Shown piece after piece: positions 43,363 to 52,734 of a DNA stretch of 64,000 nt. The number at the start of each line of letters is the position of its first letter. Within the stretch, counting starts at the first letter, position 1. A program made the position numbers and the translations under genes. This DNA comes from DATHKG01 sp035489435 (lineage in GTDB: Bacteria; Bacteroidota; Bacteroidia; Chitinophagales; Chitinophagaceae), in the NCBI GenBank assembly GCA_035489435.1, contig DATHKG010000088.1; one strand, 5' to 3'. The notes below the pieces were generated by a model, which saw only the letters and a program-made list of their open reading frames with translations, was not told where the DNA came from and ran no database searches.

Positions 43363-44226
43363 ATGTCTACAAGAAGGGATTTTTTAAAACAGTCGTCATT
43401 ACTATCTGCAGCATTTTTTCTCCCCAACGATGAATTCTTCCAGTCGCAAAAGAATATCGGTTTACAGTTATATACACTTCGTAGTACTATAATGAAAGAT
43501 CCCAAAGCTGTTCTCGCTTCCGTGGCAAAACTCGGATATAAGCAAGTGGAAACTTTTGGATATAATAAGGGAAAATGGTTCGGGCTTACACCAGAGGAAT
43601 TGAAAGCAGTTCTTAAAGAAAACGGCCTTACATCACCAAGCGGTCATACTTTCGGCGGCGGTACATTTTTGAAAGATGGCTGGGAAGAAAACTGGAAACC
43701 GGCAGTAGCGGATTCTAAAGCGCTGGGGCAGGAATACATAGTCGTTCCTTATCTGGAGGACCCATTCAGAAGCATAGAAAATTATAAAAAGATTGCAGCT
43801 GCTTTAAACAAAGCCGGTGAAATAGCAAAAGCTGGTGGTAGTAAACTAGCCTATCATAATCATGATTTTGAGTTTGCAGAAAAAGACGGGCAAAAAGGAA
43901 TTGATATTCTTCTGAAAGAAACTGATCCTAAGCTAGTACAATTTGAACTTGATATTTATTGGGCAGTTAAAGCAGGTTATGATCCAATCACCCTGTTTAA
44001 AGCAAGTCCGGGACGCTACGCAATGTGGCATGTCAAGGATATAGATAAAACAGAGAAGAAGTTTTTTACAGAAGTTGGAAACGGAAGTATTGACTGGAAA
44101 CCAATCTTTGCAGCCGCTAAAACAAGTGGCATGAAGTATTTCTTCGTTGAACAGGATGTTACCCCGGGTGATCCAATGGAAAGTATTTCAAAAAGTATCA
44201 ACTATCTTAAAACCAGTGTACTTTAA
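43363..44226 (+). CDS. TAT-exported sugar phosphate isomerase/epimerase-like protein
   Basis: This 287-residue protein begins with a twin-arginine signal (MSTRRDFLKQSSLLSAAFFL) and continues as a xylose-isomerase-like TIM barrel: IGLQLYTLRSTIMKDPKAVLASVAKLGYKQVETFG (core LGYKQVETFG), AYHNHDFEF (metal-site region), ELDIYWAVKAG, and MWHVKDID. Exported members of this family in similar loci act on 3-keto-glycosides or derived enol sugars; here that is inferred from context. It is 23 bases upstream of the Gfo/Idh gene and likely in one operon with it. Confidence 0.85.
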   Translation: MSTRRDFLKQSSLLSAAFFLPNDEFFQSQKNIGLQLYTLRSTIMKDPKAVLASVAKLGYKQVETFGYNKGKWFGLTPEELKAVLKENGLTSPSGHTFGGGTFLKDGWEENWKPAVADSKALGQEYIVVPYLEDPFRSIENYKKIAAALNKAGEIAKAGGSKLAYHNHDFEFAEKDGQKGIDILLKETDPKLVQFELDIYWAVKAGYDPITLFKASPGRYAMWHVKDIDKTEKKFFTEVGNGSIDWKPIFAAAKTSGMKYFFVEQDVTPGDPMESISKSINYLKTSVL

Positions 44227-44249
44227 CCAGTACTTCAAACAAATATATA

Positions 44250-45581
44250 ATGCCAAACCGTCGGAACTTCCTGCAAAACTCGGCTACTCTGCTTGCGGGT
44301 GGATCGTTAATCTCAGCTTTAGATAACCAGGCTTTTGCTTATTTTAAGAATCGTATAATGCCTGCGGACCAGGTAAATATCGGCGCCATTGGAATCAATG
44401 GTATGGGCTGGTCAAATGTAAAATCCGCAATGAAAATTCCCGGCGTTAATATCGTTGCACTTTGCGATGTTGATAAAAACGTAGTGGACAAGCGACTTGC
44501 TGAACTTGGTACCATGGGTAAGGATATGTCGAAAGTAAAAACTTACGGCAACTATAAACAACTGCTCGATAATAAAGACGTTGATGCGGTGATTATTGGT
44601 ACACCCGACCACTGGCATGCACTGATCATGATTCATGCTGTTGAAGCAGGTAAAGATGTATACGTAGAAAAGCCAGTCGGAAATTCAATTGAAGAATGCC
44701 GTCTGATGGTTGCTGCCCAGGTTAAATACAACAAGATTGTTCAGGCAGGACAATGGCAGAGAAGTCAAAAACATTTCCGTGATGCAGTTGATTATATCAG
44801 GACCGGCAAACTTGGAAATATCCGTACTGTGAAAGTATGGTGTTACCAGGGTTGGATGAAACCCGGACCGGTTGTTCCTGACACAGCGCCACCAGCAGGC
44901 GTTGATTATGATATGTGGCTCGGACCCGCCAAAAAACGAGCTTTCAATGAAAGTCGCTTCCACTTTAATTTTCGCTGGTTCTGGGATTATGCCGGCGGCC
45001 TGATGACCGATTGGGGCGTACACCTGATGGACTATGCAATTTTTGGAATGGATGCCCCGGTACCAAAAACAGTATCTGCACTGGGCGGTCCTTTTGCTTA
45101 TCCTGAGCTATACCAGGAAACACCAGACACGATGGGAGCACTCTACGAGTTTCCGAAGTTCAACCTGATTTGGGATCATGCAATGGGAATTGACAATGGT
45201 CTCTTTAGAAAGGACCACGGTATCGCATTTATTGGTAACAACGGAACTCTTGAGCTTGACCGTGGTGGTTGGGAAGTAATGGAAGAAAAGAACAGTAAGA
45301 ACAAGGCTTTTGTTGAACGGGTTAAACCATCAGACAATGGCCTGGACGAACACTGGAAAAACTTTATTGGCGCGGTGAAATCCAGAAAACAAAGCGATCT
45401 TAATTGCCCAATTGCAACCGGTGCGCATATCGCTACCGTTTGTCAGTTGGGAAATATTGCGTTCAGGAGCCAGCAGAAATTGACCTGGGATAGTGCTAAA
45501 GAAAAGTTTACGGATGATAAGATTAACAAGGAATATTTATATGCCAAATATCAGAATGGCTATAAACTTCCGAAAGTATAA
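44250..45581 (+). CDS. TAT-exported Gfo/Idh/MocA family oxidoreductase
   Basis: A 443-residue protein with a twin-arginine signal (MPNRRNFLQNSATLLAGGSL) and a Rossmann fold VNIGAIGINGMGWSNVK (residues 37-53), the EKPV motif (VEKPVGNSIEEC), and a C-terminal beta sheet. Exported members hold NAD(P) tightly, since free NAD(P) is absent from the periplasm. It would reduce or oxidise a sugar at the locus. A terminator lies 75 bases downstream at 45657-45693. Confidence 0.88.
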   Translation: MPNRRNFLQNSATLLAGGSLISALDNQAFAYFKNRIMPADQVNIGAIGINGMGWSNVKSAMKIPGVNIVALCDVDKNVVDKRLAELGTMGKDMSKVKTYGNYKQLLDNKDVDAVIIGTPDHWHALIMIHAVEAGKDVYVEKPVGNSIEECRLMVAAQVKYNKIVQAGQWQRSQKHFRDAVDYIRTGKLGNIRTVKVWCYQGWMKPGPVVPDTAPPAGVDYDMWLGPAKKRAFNESRFHFNFRWFWDYAGGLMTDWGVHLMDYAIFGMDAPVPKTVSALGGPFAYPELYQETPDTMGALYEFPKFNLIWDHAMGIDNGLFRKDHGIAFIGNNGTLELDRGGWEVMEEKNSKNKAFVERVKPSDNGLDEHWKNFIGAVKSRKQSDLNCPIATGAHIATVCQLGNIAFRSQQKLTWDSAKEKFTDDKINKEYLYAKYQNGYKLPKV

Positions 45582-45656
45582 ATATGTCAAGGTTTTTAAG
45601 AATAGATCTTTAAGGCATACTTAATAAAGTATCGAAGTTGAAAATAATCATAACAT

Positions 45657-45693
45657 AAAAACAAAGCCGGCTATCTGGGCCGGCTTTGTTTTT
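45657..45693. terminator. Bidirectional terminator, Gfo/Idh vs DUF1080
   Basis: A 15-base perfect stem (45657-45671 with 45679-45693, core AAAGCCGGC/GCCGGCTTT) with A-run and T-run on the two sides, between converging genes. Confidence 0.9.
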
Positions 45694-45709
45694 ATGCTGT
45701 CAATAGAAA

Positions 45710-46516
45710 CTACAGCGCTTTAATTTTAATATTTTTATACCAGACTTTATTGCCGTGATCCTGTAAGCCAATGCGGCCGGTTTTAAATGTTCCGAAGTCG
45801 CTCCATTTTTTGAACTTGCTCTTAGCCACCATTTTCTTCCAGTTCTCATCCCACAAAGTCGTCGACATTACTTTTGTTCCATTGAGGAAATATTCAAGAT
45901 TGCCATCTTTGGAAATTATTTCAACATGATTCCATTGAAGAGCAGGTTTTACGGTTTCGGGTGAACTGCTTACCAGGTCATACAAATCACCCGCACGGTG
46001 TTTGATGATCTTTGCGTCGGGATGTTTTGCATTATCCAGCACCTGCATTTCAAGACCGGTATGATATGACCTTTCATATTTTTTATCTTCTTTTACATAT
46101 TGCAGGATACCGCTATTACCTGCGTTATCGACTCTCCAGTCAAGTTTAAGATGGAAATTCCCATATTCATCAGTCGTCAGCATATCACCTCCACCAGTTG
46201 TCTGACCATCGTTTGTTTCTTTTGGATCAAGGTGAATGGTTCCATCAACTATTTTCCATGCACTGCCATCCGCAGCGTTATTATATATATGAAAGCCATC
46301 TTTTGTTTTTCCATCAAACAATAATTTGAAACCTTCACCTTGTTCGGCGGCAGTCAGACTGTTATCAGTCGTATCCGTATCTGAAACGGGCATAGATTCA
46401 GTTTTATTTGCAGTTGAATCTGAGCTATCGGTCTTTGCCGAAGATTCAGATTCCGGTGAATTGCATCCGGTTAAAATGGCAAGGGATAAGGCAAGAATAT
46501 AAATTTTCATATGCAT
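45710..46516 (-). CDS. DUF1080 (3-keto-disaccharide hydrolase) lipoprotein
   Basis: A 268-residue protein with a lipoprotein signal (MKIYILALSLAILTGC; the start may be the first or third Met) and a Ser/Thr/Asp linker of about 40 residues. The DUF1080 domain (LamG-like jelly roll) covers about residues 60-265: GFKLLFDGKTKDGFHIYNN, LKLDWRVDNAGNSGILQYV, HRAGDLYDLVSS, and GRIGLQDHGNKVWYKNIKI. Such proteins cleave 3-keto-glycosides by elimination or hydrolysis. The gene is third in the operon with a second DUF1080 gene and cytochrome c, all on the minus strand. Confidence 0.88.
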   Translation of the reverse strand: MHMKIYILALSLAILTGCNSPESESSAKTDSSDSTANKTESMPVSDTDTTDNSLTAAEQGEGFKLLFDGKTKDGFHIYNNAADGSAWKIVDGTIHLDPKETNDGQTTGGGDMLTTDEYGNFHLKLDWRVDNAGNSGILQYVKEDKKYERSYHTGLEMQVLDNAKHPDAKIIKHRAGDLYDLVSSSPETVKPALQWNHVEIISKDGNLEYFLNGTKVMSTTLWDENWKKMVAKSKFKKWSDFGTFKTGRIGLQDHGNKVWYKNIKIKAL

Positions 46517-46567
46517 ATTGTTTTTGATGCGATTGAACTGAGGGCGCCTTAATTATTTTAACTTAAA

Positions 46568-47305
46568 TCAAATCTGTCTGATCTTTATATTCCTGAACCA
46601 GACTTTATTTCCATGGTCCTGCAGATCAAACCGGCCTTTTCGGAAAGTGCCGAAATCATTTAATGTTTTGAATTTGCTTCTGCTGATCATGTCTCTCCAG
46701 TTTTCATCCCACATAGTTGTTGACACCACAGTAGTGCCATTAACTTTCAACTCAAGTTTTGAGTTATTTGAAATGATTTCAATTGTGCTCCACTCAGTCG
46801 CCGGTAATGAAGCTACTGGTTTTGCTGAAATCATATCATACAAATCACCTGAACGGTGTTTAATGTTTTTCGCATCAGGATGAGATGTATTATCAATCAT
46901 TTGCATCTCAGGCCCGGTGTAATAAGCATATTTGTATTTAGGATCTTCCTGCGCGAGGAACATGATGCCGCTGTTACCGCCTGCTTCAAGTTTCCAGTCA
47001 AGTTTCAGATGAAAGTTTTCAAACTCTCCATCACTCACAATGTCACCAGTACCGTCTTTTACAGATGGATCAAAATGAAGTGTGCCATCAACAACCTTCC
47101 AGGCAGAGCCATCTGATTTTTTATTATAAACATGCCAGCCTGTTTTTGTTTTACCATCAAATAACAACTTCCAGCCAGCAGACTTTTCCGCTTTTGAAAG
47201 TGTGTTGGGGGCAGCAGTTGAGTTATCAGCAGAGGATCCGGATTTTTTAGATGAACTGCATGATGCTAGCACCACCAGTGCCACGCCATAGAATAACTTA
47301 TGCAT
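46568..47305 (-). CDS. DUF1080 (3-keto-disaccharide hydrolase) lipoprotein, second copy
   Basis: A 245-residue paralogue of the gene just downstream: lipoprotein signal MHKLFYGVALVVLASC, short linker, then the same DUF1080 pattern GWKLLFDGKTKTGWHVYNKK, LKLDWKLEAGGNSGIMFLA, HRSGDLYDMISAKP, GRFDLQDHGNKVWFRNIKI. It starts nine bases after the cytochrome c gene. The tandem pair probably covers different linkages or product types. Confidence 0.88.
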   Translation of the reverse strand: MHKLFYGVALVVLASCSSSKKSGSSADNSTAAPNTLSKAEKSAGWKLLFDGKTKTGWHVYNKKSDGSAWKVVDGTLHFDPSVKDGTGDIVSDGEFENFHLKLDWKLEAGGNSGIMFLAQEDPKYKYAYYTGPEMQMIDNTSHPDAKNIKHRSGDLYDMISAKPVASLPATEWSTIEIISNNSKLELKVNGTTVVSTTMWDENWRDMISRSKFKTLNDFGTFRKGRFDLQDHGNKVWFRNIKIRQI

Positions 47306-47314
47306 TATTGGTTT

Positions 47315-47704
47315 TTATTTGTTTTTAAGGGACAGAATATATCTAACCATTTCTTTTGCATCTTCAGGAGTAATAGATGGATGCGGAGTCATGGCAACTG
47401 CACCCCAGACACCACTACCACCTTCAATGATCTTCTTTGAAAGTAGTTCGATGTTGGCATCAGTTGGTTCATATTTTACAGCAACATCTTTGTAAGATGG
47501 TCCGGTCAGTTTTTCGTTTATCTTATGACAGGTTAAGCAATCTGACCCCGCTATCAGTTCGACAGCTTTAGCGTATTTGGCTTCGTCGTCAGCCGCCGGT
47601 GTAGCTGCAGCTTCAGGCGCTTTTTCTTCTGTCTTTTTTTCCTCACCGGAGTTACACGCAAAAATCACCAGTGCAATACCAAGCGTTACAAAAATCTTTT
47701 TCAT
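47315..47704 (-). CDS. Cytochrome c lipoprotein
   Basis: A 129-residue class I cytochrome c with lipoprotein signal (MKKIFVTLGIALVIFAC), an Ala/Glu/Lys linker, a single haem motif (CLTCHKINEKLTGP, C-x2-C-H near residue 56) and the usual distal Met in VAMTPHPSITPEDA. It would carry electrons in the periplasm, plausibly from the GMC dehydrogenase of this locus to the respiratory chain. It heads the DUF1080 operon. Confidence 0.9.
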   Translation of the reverse strand: MKKIFVTLGIALVIFACNSGEEKKTEEKAPEAAATPAADDEAKYAKAVELIAGSDCLTCHKINEKLTGPSYKDVAVKYEPTDANIELLSKKIIEGGSGVWGAVAMTPHPSITPEDAKEMVRYILSLKNK

Positions 47705-47738
47705 GAAATTGTTGTTTAAAAATGATTGTTATCTGGTT

Positions 47739-47754
47739 CTGAACGACCGTTCAG
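47739..47754. promoter_or_regulatory. Operator-like inverted repeat in the cytochrome c leader
   Basis: CTGAACG and CGTTCAG flank two central bases at 47739-47754. The site lies between the -7 box (47774-47781) and the start (47704), where a repressor would block transcription. Confidence 0.4.
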
Positions 47755-47773
47755 CTTTACTTTTTATATTATC

Positions 47774-47781
47774 CAAAATTA
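47774..47781 (-). promoter_or_regulatory. -7 promoter box of the cytochrome c / DUF1080 operon
   Basis: On the minus strand TAATTTTG matches TAnnTTTG; a TTTG also occurs 16 bases further upstream, inside the end of the isomerase gene. Confidence 0.5.
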
Positions 47782-47791
47782 AACCACGAAG

Positions 47792-48847
47792 TTACTTCAA
47801 ACCCAATACAGACCGGTTAAATTTTTCATCACTGCCGGTGCCTGCAAAATCATCAAAGGCTTTTTCTGTAACCCTGATAATATGATCCTTAATAAATATA
47901 GCACCTTCTTTTGCGCCGTCTTCCGGATGTTTGATGCAACATTCCCATTCCAAAACCGCCCAGCCATCGAAATCGTAAGCTGCAAGCTTGCTGAATATCG
48001 ATTTAAAATTTACCTGCCCATCACCAAGCGACCTGAACCTGCCTGCGCGATTGATCCAGCTCTGGTATCCGCCATAAACACCTTGTTTGCCGGTTGGATT
48101 GAACTCTGCATCTTTCACATGGAACATGCGGATCTTTTCGTGGTAATGGTCGATAAATGATAAGTAATCCAGGCACTGCAAAACATAGTGACTCGGATCA
48201 TAGAGTATACAGGCCCTATTATGGTTGTTGGTATGTTCGAGGAACAGCTCGAATGTAATACCATCATGAATATCTTCACCGGGATGTATTTCATAACACA
48301 GATCAACACCGTTGTTATCGAATTCATTCAAAATCGGTATCCAGCGTTTTCCAAGTTCGCCAAAGCCGGTTTCCACCAGGCCTGCAGGACGCTGTGGCCA
48401 TGGGTATACAGTAGGCCATAAGAGTGCGCCACTAAAAGTAGCGTGTGCATTCAAACCCAGGTTCCGGGAAGCTTTTGCGGCATACATCAATTGTTGGACT
48501 GCCCATTCCTGGCGCGCCTTCGGGTTATTCCGGACCGATTCCGGTGCAAATCCATCAAACTGGGCATCAAATGCCGGATGTACAGCAACGAGCTGTCCTT
48601 GTAAATGGGTTGAGAGTTCGGTAATCTCGAGACCGGCAGCATTTACGGTACCTTTCAGTTCATCAGCATAGGTTTTGCTTTCAGCTGCTTTTTTGAGATC
48701 TATAAGTCTTGGGTCCCAGGTAGGTATCTGAACGCCTTTAAACCCGAGACTTCCTGCCCATTTACAGATCGACTCCAATGAATTAAATGGTGCCGCGTCT
48801 CCTACAAATTGTGCCAGGAAGATTCCAGGTCCTTTTAATGTCTTCAT
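47792..48847 (-). CDS. Cytoplasmic sugar phosphate isomerase/epimerase family protein
   Basis: A 351-residue TIM-barrel without signal peptide: GIFLAQFVGDAAPFNSLESICKWAGSLGFKGVQIP (core ESICKWAGSLGFKGVQIP), ELSTHLQGQLVAVHPAFD, CYEIHPGEDIHDG, VLQCLDYLSFIDHYHEKIRMFHVKDAEF (metal-site HVKDAEF) and WECCIKHPEDGA. It is the cytoplasmic counterpart of the exported 43363 protein. Not far upstream on the same strand is a second Gfo/Idh gene, also without signal. Confidence 0.88.
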   Translation of the reverse strand: MKTLKGPGIFLAQFVGDAAPFNSLESICKWAGSLGFKGVQIPTWDPRLIDLKKAAESKTYADELKGTVNAAGLEITELSTHLQGQLVAVHPAFDAQFDGFAPESVRNNPKARQEWAVQQLMYAAKASRNLGLNAHATFSGALLWPTVYPWPQRPAGLVETGFGELGKRWIPILNEFDNNGVDLCYEIHPGEDIHDGITFELFLEHTNNHNRACILYDPSHYVLQCLDYLSFIDHYHEKIRMFHVKDAEFNPTGKQGVYGGYQSWINRAGRFRSLGDGQVNFKSIFSKLAAYDFDGWAVLEWECCIKHPEDGAKEGAIFIKDHIIRVTEKAFDDFAGTGSDEKFNRSVLGLK

Positions 48848-48948
48848 ACAAATGTCTTCTTTTATTAAGCTAATAATTAATACTTCTCCAGGATCTATAT
48901 TATTATATATACGCGATCAATATTCATGTCTTCGTGTGAGCATGACAG

Positions 48949-50115
48949 TTATTCCTCGAACTTTGTCCACTTTTGGGTGCTTTCGTTGCTGGAAACAACC
49001 GTATTGATGAAGCCCATACCGCGGATTCCGTCTTCAACGCGTGGAAAATCCAGCATTTCAGTAGTGGGTTCTGTTCCATCCATCTTAGCACCTAGTGTTA
49101 AAGCAAAATTGCGGTATATATTTCCGAATGCTTCCAGATAACCTTCGGGATGTCCGCCTGGTGTACGGCAGTTTCCTGTTGCAAACTTCGACAAACGATC
49201 GGTATAGCCGGAGCCTGCTCTTAGTATCTGAGCCGGAGCATCAAGCCATTTAACCAACAGGGTATTCGGTTCATGCTGGGCCCATTCTATTCCACCCTTT
49301 TCACCATAGACACGTATTTTAAGGGCATTTTCTTCACCTGCAGCCACCTGTGACGCCATTAATACACCGGCTGCGCCGTTATCAAATTTCAACAATACAT
49401 TGCCATCATCGTCAAGCGCCCTGCCGTCTACCATGATATTAAGGTCAGCACAAAGATGAGTTATCTTCAGGCCAGATACGTACTCAGCAAGTTGCCATGA
49501 ATGCGTACCAATATCACCCATGGCACCGCTCTTGCCCGATTTTTTTGGATCAGTTCTCCAGGCTGCCTGTGCGTTACCTTCTCTTTCAGACAATTTACTT
49601 AACCATCCCTGAGGGTATTCTACCCACACTTTGCGGATCTTGCCTAATACTCCATCTTTTATCATTGCCCTTGCCTGTTTAACCATTGGATAACCAGAGT
49701 AGGTATGAGTGAGACAAAGCGTTAAACCGGTTTCATCAACCTTTTGTTTTAACTGCTTCGCTTCTTCTATTGTAAGCGTGATGGGCTTTTCTATTACTAC
49801 ATGAAAACCATTTTCGAGCGCCATCAGTGCAGGTGCAAAATGCGCGAAATTCGGAGTTACGATGGTTACAAAATCCATTCTTTTGTCGGCCGGCAACGCT
49901 TTCTCCTTGTTGATCATTTCATCATAAGTGAGATATGTTCTGTCTTCCGGAAGAAATAGTTCCTTACCTGATTGTTTCGCTATCTCTGGATTGATACTTA
50001 ATGCACCGCAAGCGATTTCAATGAGACCATCCATATTGGCAGCAATTCTGTGAATGGATCCAATGAAGGCATCCTTGCCTCCACCGACCATTCCCATTCG
50101 TAGTTTTCTGTTCAT
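48949..50115 (-). CDS. Cytoplasmic Gfo/Idh/MocA family oxidoreductase
   Basis: A 388-residue protein starting directly with the dinucleotide fold (MNRKLRMGMVGGGKDAFIG) and EKPI motif (VIEKPITLTIEEAKQ), without a TAT signal. It would reduce a 3-keto sugar to the parent sugar after uptake, using NAD(P)H. It shares a strand with the cytoplasmic isomerase, 101 bases downstream, and is divergent from the MFS transporter. Confidence 0.88.
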   Translation of the reverse strand: MNRKLRMGMVGGGKDAFIGSIHRIAANMDGLIEIACGALSINPEIAKQSGKELFLPEDRTYLTYDEMINKEKALPADKRMDFVTIVTPNFAHFAPALMALENGFHVVIEKPITLTIEEAKQLKQKVDETGLTLCLTHTYSGYPMVKQARAMIKDGVLGKIRKVWVEYPQGWLSKLSEREGNAQAAWRTDPKKSGKSGAMGDIGTHSWQLAEYVSGLKITHLCADLNIMVDGRALDDDGNVLLKFDNGAAGVLMASQVAAGEENALKIRVYGEKGGIEWAQHEPNTLLVKWLDAPAQILRAGSGYTDRLSKFATGNCRTPGGHPEGYLEAFGNIYRNFALTLGAKMDGTEPTTEMLDFPRVEDGIRGMGFINTVVSSNESTQKWTKFEE

Positions 50116-50323
50116 GAAAAAAGTATTAGAAAAGTTTAAAAGAAATGAGTTTTAAAAATAAAAAAATTACATTTACGACAATGATTTCATTTTAAGGTTT
50201 CTGATGTATGTTACAAGTCATATTGAAAATCTTCATCGTAACGGGGTAAAGTTAAGGTGGATAGATTGAAACTTTCAAATAATCAGATCCGGCGATTTTA
50301 GTATTAAACCAAAAACTCTTGCC

Positions 50324-51634
50324 ATGTCAACAACAATACAACGCGACAAACTTTTTGTCGCCTCTTGTTTAGCACTTCTGGTCACTTCATTATCATTTGG
50401 CATCCGCGCCGGTATACTCGGGACGCTCGGAGAAACATTCGCACTTTCAAAATCAGAACTTGCTTCAATTACTGCAACTGCTTTCTGGGGCTTTCCACTT
50501 GCGGTGATTATTGGTGGCCTGGTAGTAGACATTATCGGTATGAAAAAACTGCTTGTGCTTGCCTTCATTTTCCACCTGGCAGGCATCGTCCTGACTGTTA
50601 TGGCAAAGGGATATTGGCCGCTTTTTTTATCAACCTTACTTATCGGTATAGCGAATGGCACAGTAGAAGCAGCGTGTAACCCATTGGTAGCTTCACTGTA
50701 CACAGACAACAAAACAACGAAACTTAACCATTTCCATCTTTGGTTCCCGGGAGGCATTTTTATAGGTACGCTCATTGTGTTTTTGTATAACAAGGCAGGC
50801 ATTGGAAGTATCGCAGGCCTCGACCCCTGGCAGGTACAGGTTTCAATTATGCTGATACCTACTCTTATTTACGGGTATCTGTTTTCCAAATTGAAATTCC
50901 CGGTAACGGAGCGGGTAGCTGCGGGGGTATCAACCGTCGATATGTACAAATCGTTACTTAATCCCTTGTTCCTTTTCATGATCATCTGTATGTTCATGAC
51001 GGCGATCACAGAACTTTTTACCGGGCAATGGATTGATGTTCTATTAAAAGGTGTAACTGACAACGCGATTCTGATATTAACACTCACCACAGGTATCATG
51101 GCAGTTGGTCGCGGCTTTGCGAAGCCGGTGGTAAAACGGTTCTCTCCGCAGGGTTTACTGCTGCTCTCTTCTATTTTTGCTGCAGTCGGTTTGTACATGC
51201 TGGGACACAGTACAGGTAATACATTGTACCTCGCTGCATTTATTTTTGGTATCGGTGTTTGTTATTTCTGGCCAACTATGATTGGTTTCGTGGCCGAAAA
51301 TCTCCCGAAGACCGGAGCCGTTGGGCTAAATCTGATGGGCGGTGCAGGCATGTTGGCTGTATCGGTCTACACCTTATTCATGGGTGGATTTTACGACCGT
51401 ATCGTTGTAAATAAATTGCCGGCCAACGCGGACATGGCCGCTTACAGTACAGCACCTGCCGGCTCTGAAATGGCAACAGCGATGGACGCGGCTAAACACG
51501 CAGCCGGCCCGGAAGTACTTAACGCAACACTGATACTTCCCATAATCCTGATCCTTGCCTTTTCAGGATTAATTTTTTATATGCGTGGACGGAAAAAGAC
51601 AGAAAAGTTAACGCCCGCAGCAGCCATGCATTAA
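50324..51634 (+). CDS. MFS sugar transporter
   Basis: A 436-residue protein with 12 hydrophobic segments and the MFS loop GLVVDIIGMKKL after helix 2. It resembles the FHS-like Bacteroidota transporters for sugars or nucleosides (FGIRAGILGTLGE, NGTVEAACNPLVASLYTDNKT). It would import the sugar or keto sugar released outside. It heads the plus-strand group with the TIM-barrel, GMC and subunit genes. Confidence 0.85.
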   Translation: MSTTIQRDKLFVASCLALLVTSLSFGIRAGILGTLGETFALSKSELASITATAFWGFPLAVIIGGLVVDIIGMKKLLVLAFIFHLAGIVLTVMAKGYWPLFLSTLLIGIANGTVEAACNPLVASLYTDNKTTKLNHFHLWFPGGIFIGTLIVFLYNKAGIGSIAGLDPWQVQVSIMLIPTLIYGYLFSKLKFPVTERVAAGVSTVDMYKSLLNPLFLFMIICMFMTAITELFTGQWIDVLLKGVTDNAILILTLTTGIMAVGRGFAKPVVKRFSPQGLLLLSSIFAAVGLYMLGHSTGNTLYLAAFIFGIGVCYFWPTMIGFVAENLPKTGAVGLNLMGGAGMLAVSVYTLFMGGFYDRIVVNKLPANADMAAYSTAPAGSEMATAMDAAKHAAGPEVLNATLILPIILILAFSGLIFYMRGRKKTEKLTPAAAMH

Positions 51635-51733
51635 GAACAGTTTAAGAATAAATGAAAGTAACCGCAGATTTTTAATGTTAAAACGGCCGCGTTTCAGTAT
51701 TTTAATGTCATCATTTTGTAATTTCCATCCGCA

Positions 51734-52639
51734 ATGAGTGCTCAATCGCCAAATAAACAATCCCGCAGAAATGCGCTCAAAAACTTAATGGCCGGTACTG
51801 CCGCTATTGGTACCGCTGGAATGTTAAGTTCTTTTTCAGAAGATCAGGTTCAAAATTCATTCAAATTGAAAGGCAACATAAATCACTCCGTTTGTCGATG
51901 GTGTTATAATACAGTTCCATTAGAAGAGTTTTGTGCAGCAGTCAAAAAGATGGGCATAAACGCTATTGACCTTGTTGGTCCGAATGACTGGCCTATGCTA
52001 AAGAAATATGATCTTTATTCATCAATGTGCAACGGTGCCGAAATCAGTATTGACGATGGCTGGAATGATCCCCAATTTCATGATCGGCTGGTTCAAAAAT
52101 ATACGGAGATGATTCCTCTTGTTGCAAAGGCAGGATATAAAAACCTGATTTGTTTCAGTGGGGCGAGACGAGGCAAAGATGATGAGACCGGATTAAAGAA
52201 TTCAACTGATGGTCTCAAAAAAATCATGTCGATCGCTGAACAAAATAAAGTGACGGTCATTATGGAATTGCTTAACAGCAAGGTTAATCATAAGGACTAT
52301 CAATGTGATAAATCTCCATGGGGAATTGAACTTGTAAAAAGAATCGGCTCTCCTAATTTCAGTTTGTTATATGATATCTATCACATGCAGATCGATGAAG
52401 GCGATGTAATAAGCACTATAAAAACAGGGCACCAATACTTCGCTCACTACCACACCGGCGGAGTTCCCGGCAGACATGAAATAGATGAAACCCAGGAACT
52501 TTACTATCCCGCGATTATGAATGCAATCGTCAAAACAGGATTCAAAGGTTATGTTGCCCAGGAATTCATTCCCGATAGAAAAACAAATGAAGAAAGATTA
52601 GCCTCATTGCAAAAGGCAGTGGGCATATGCGATGTCTGA
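51734..52639 (+). CDS. TAT-exported hydroxypyruvate-isomerase-like TIM-barrel protein
   Basis: A 301-residue protein with twin-arginine signal (MSAQSPNKQSRRNALKNLMA) and a TIM-barrel of the Hyi/xylose-isomerase-like group: INHSVCRWCYNTVPLEEFCAAVKKMGINAIDLVG (core KKMGINAIDLVGP), VIMELLNSKVNHKDY, LLYDIYHMQIDEGDV, and HYHTGGVPGRHEID, with conserved Glu, Asp, His metal ligands. Possibly an epimerase or hydratase for enol sugars from the DUF1080 step; inferred. Confidence 0.85.
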   Translation: MSAQSPNKQSRRNALKNLMAGTAAIGTAGMLSSFSEDQVQNSFKLKGNINHSVCRWCYNTVPLEEFCAAVKKMGINAIDLVGPNDWPMLKKYDLYSSMCNGAEISIDDGWNDPQFHDRLVQKYTEMIPLVAKAGYKNLICFSGARRGKDDETGLKNSTDGLKKIMSIAEQNKVTVIMELLNSKVNHKDYQCDKSPWGIELVKRIGSPNFSLLYDIYHMQIDEGDVISTIKTGHQYFAHYHTGGVPGRHEIDETQELYYPAIMNAIVKTGFKGYVAQEFIPDRKTNEERLASLQKAVGICDV

Positions 52640-52734
52640 CAAATAATAAATACCAATAGACAAGCGTTTTCTTTTTCGGATTGCAAATAAATATTTAAAC
52701 AAACAACTGCTTTATCAAATCGTAAACAAGAATT

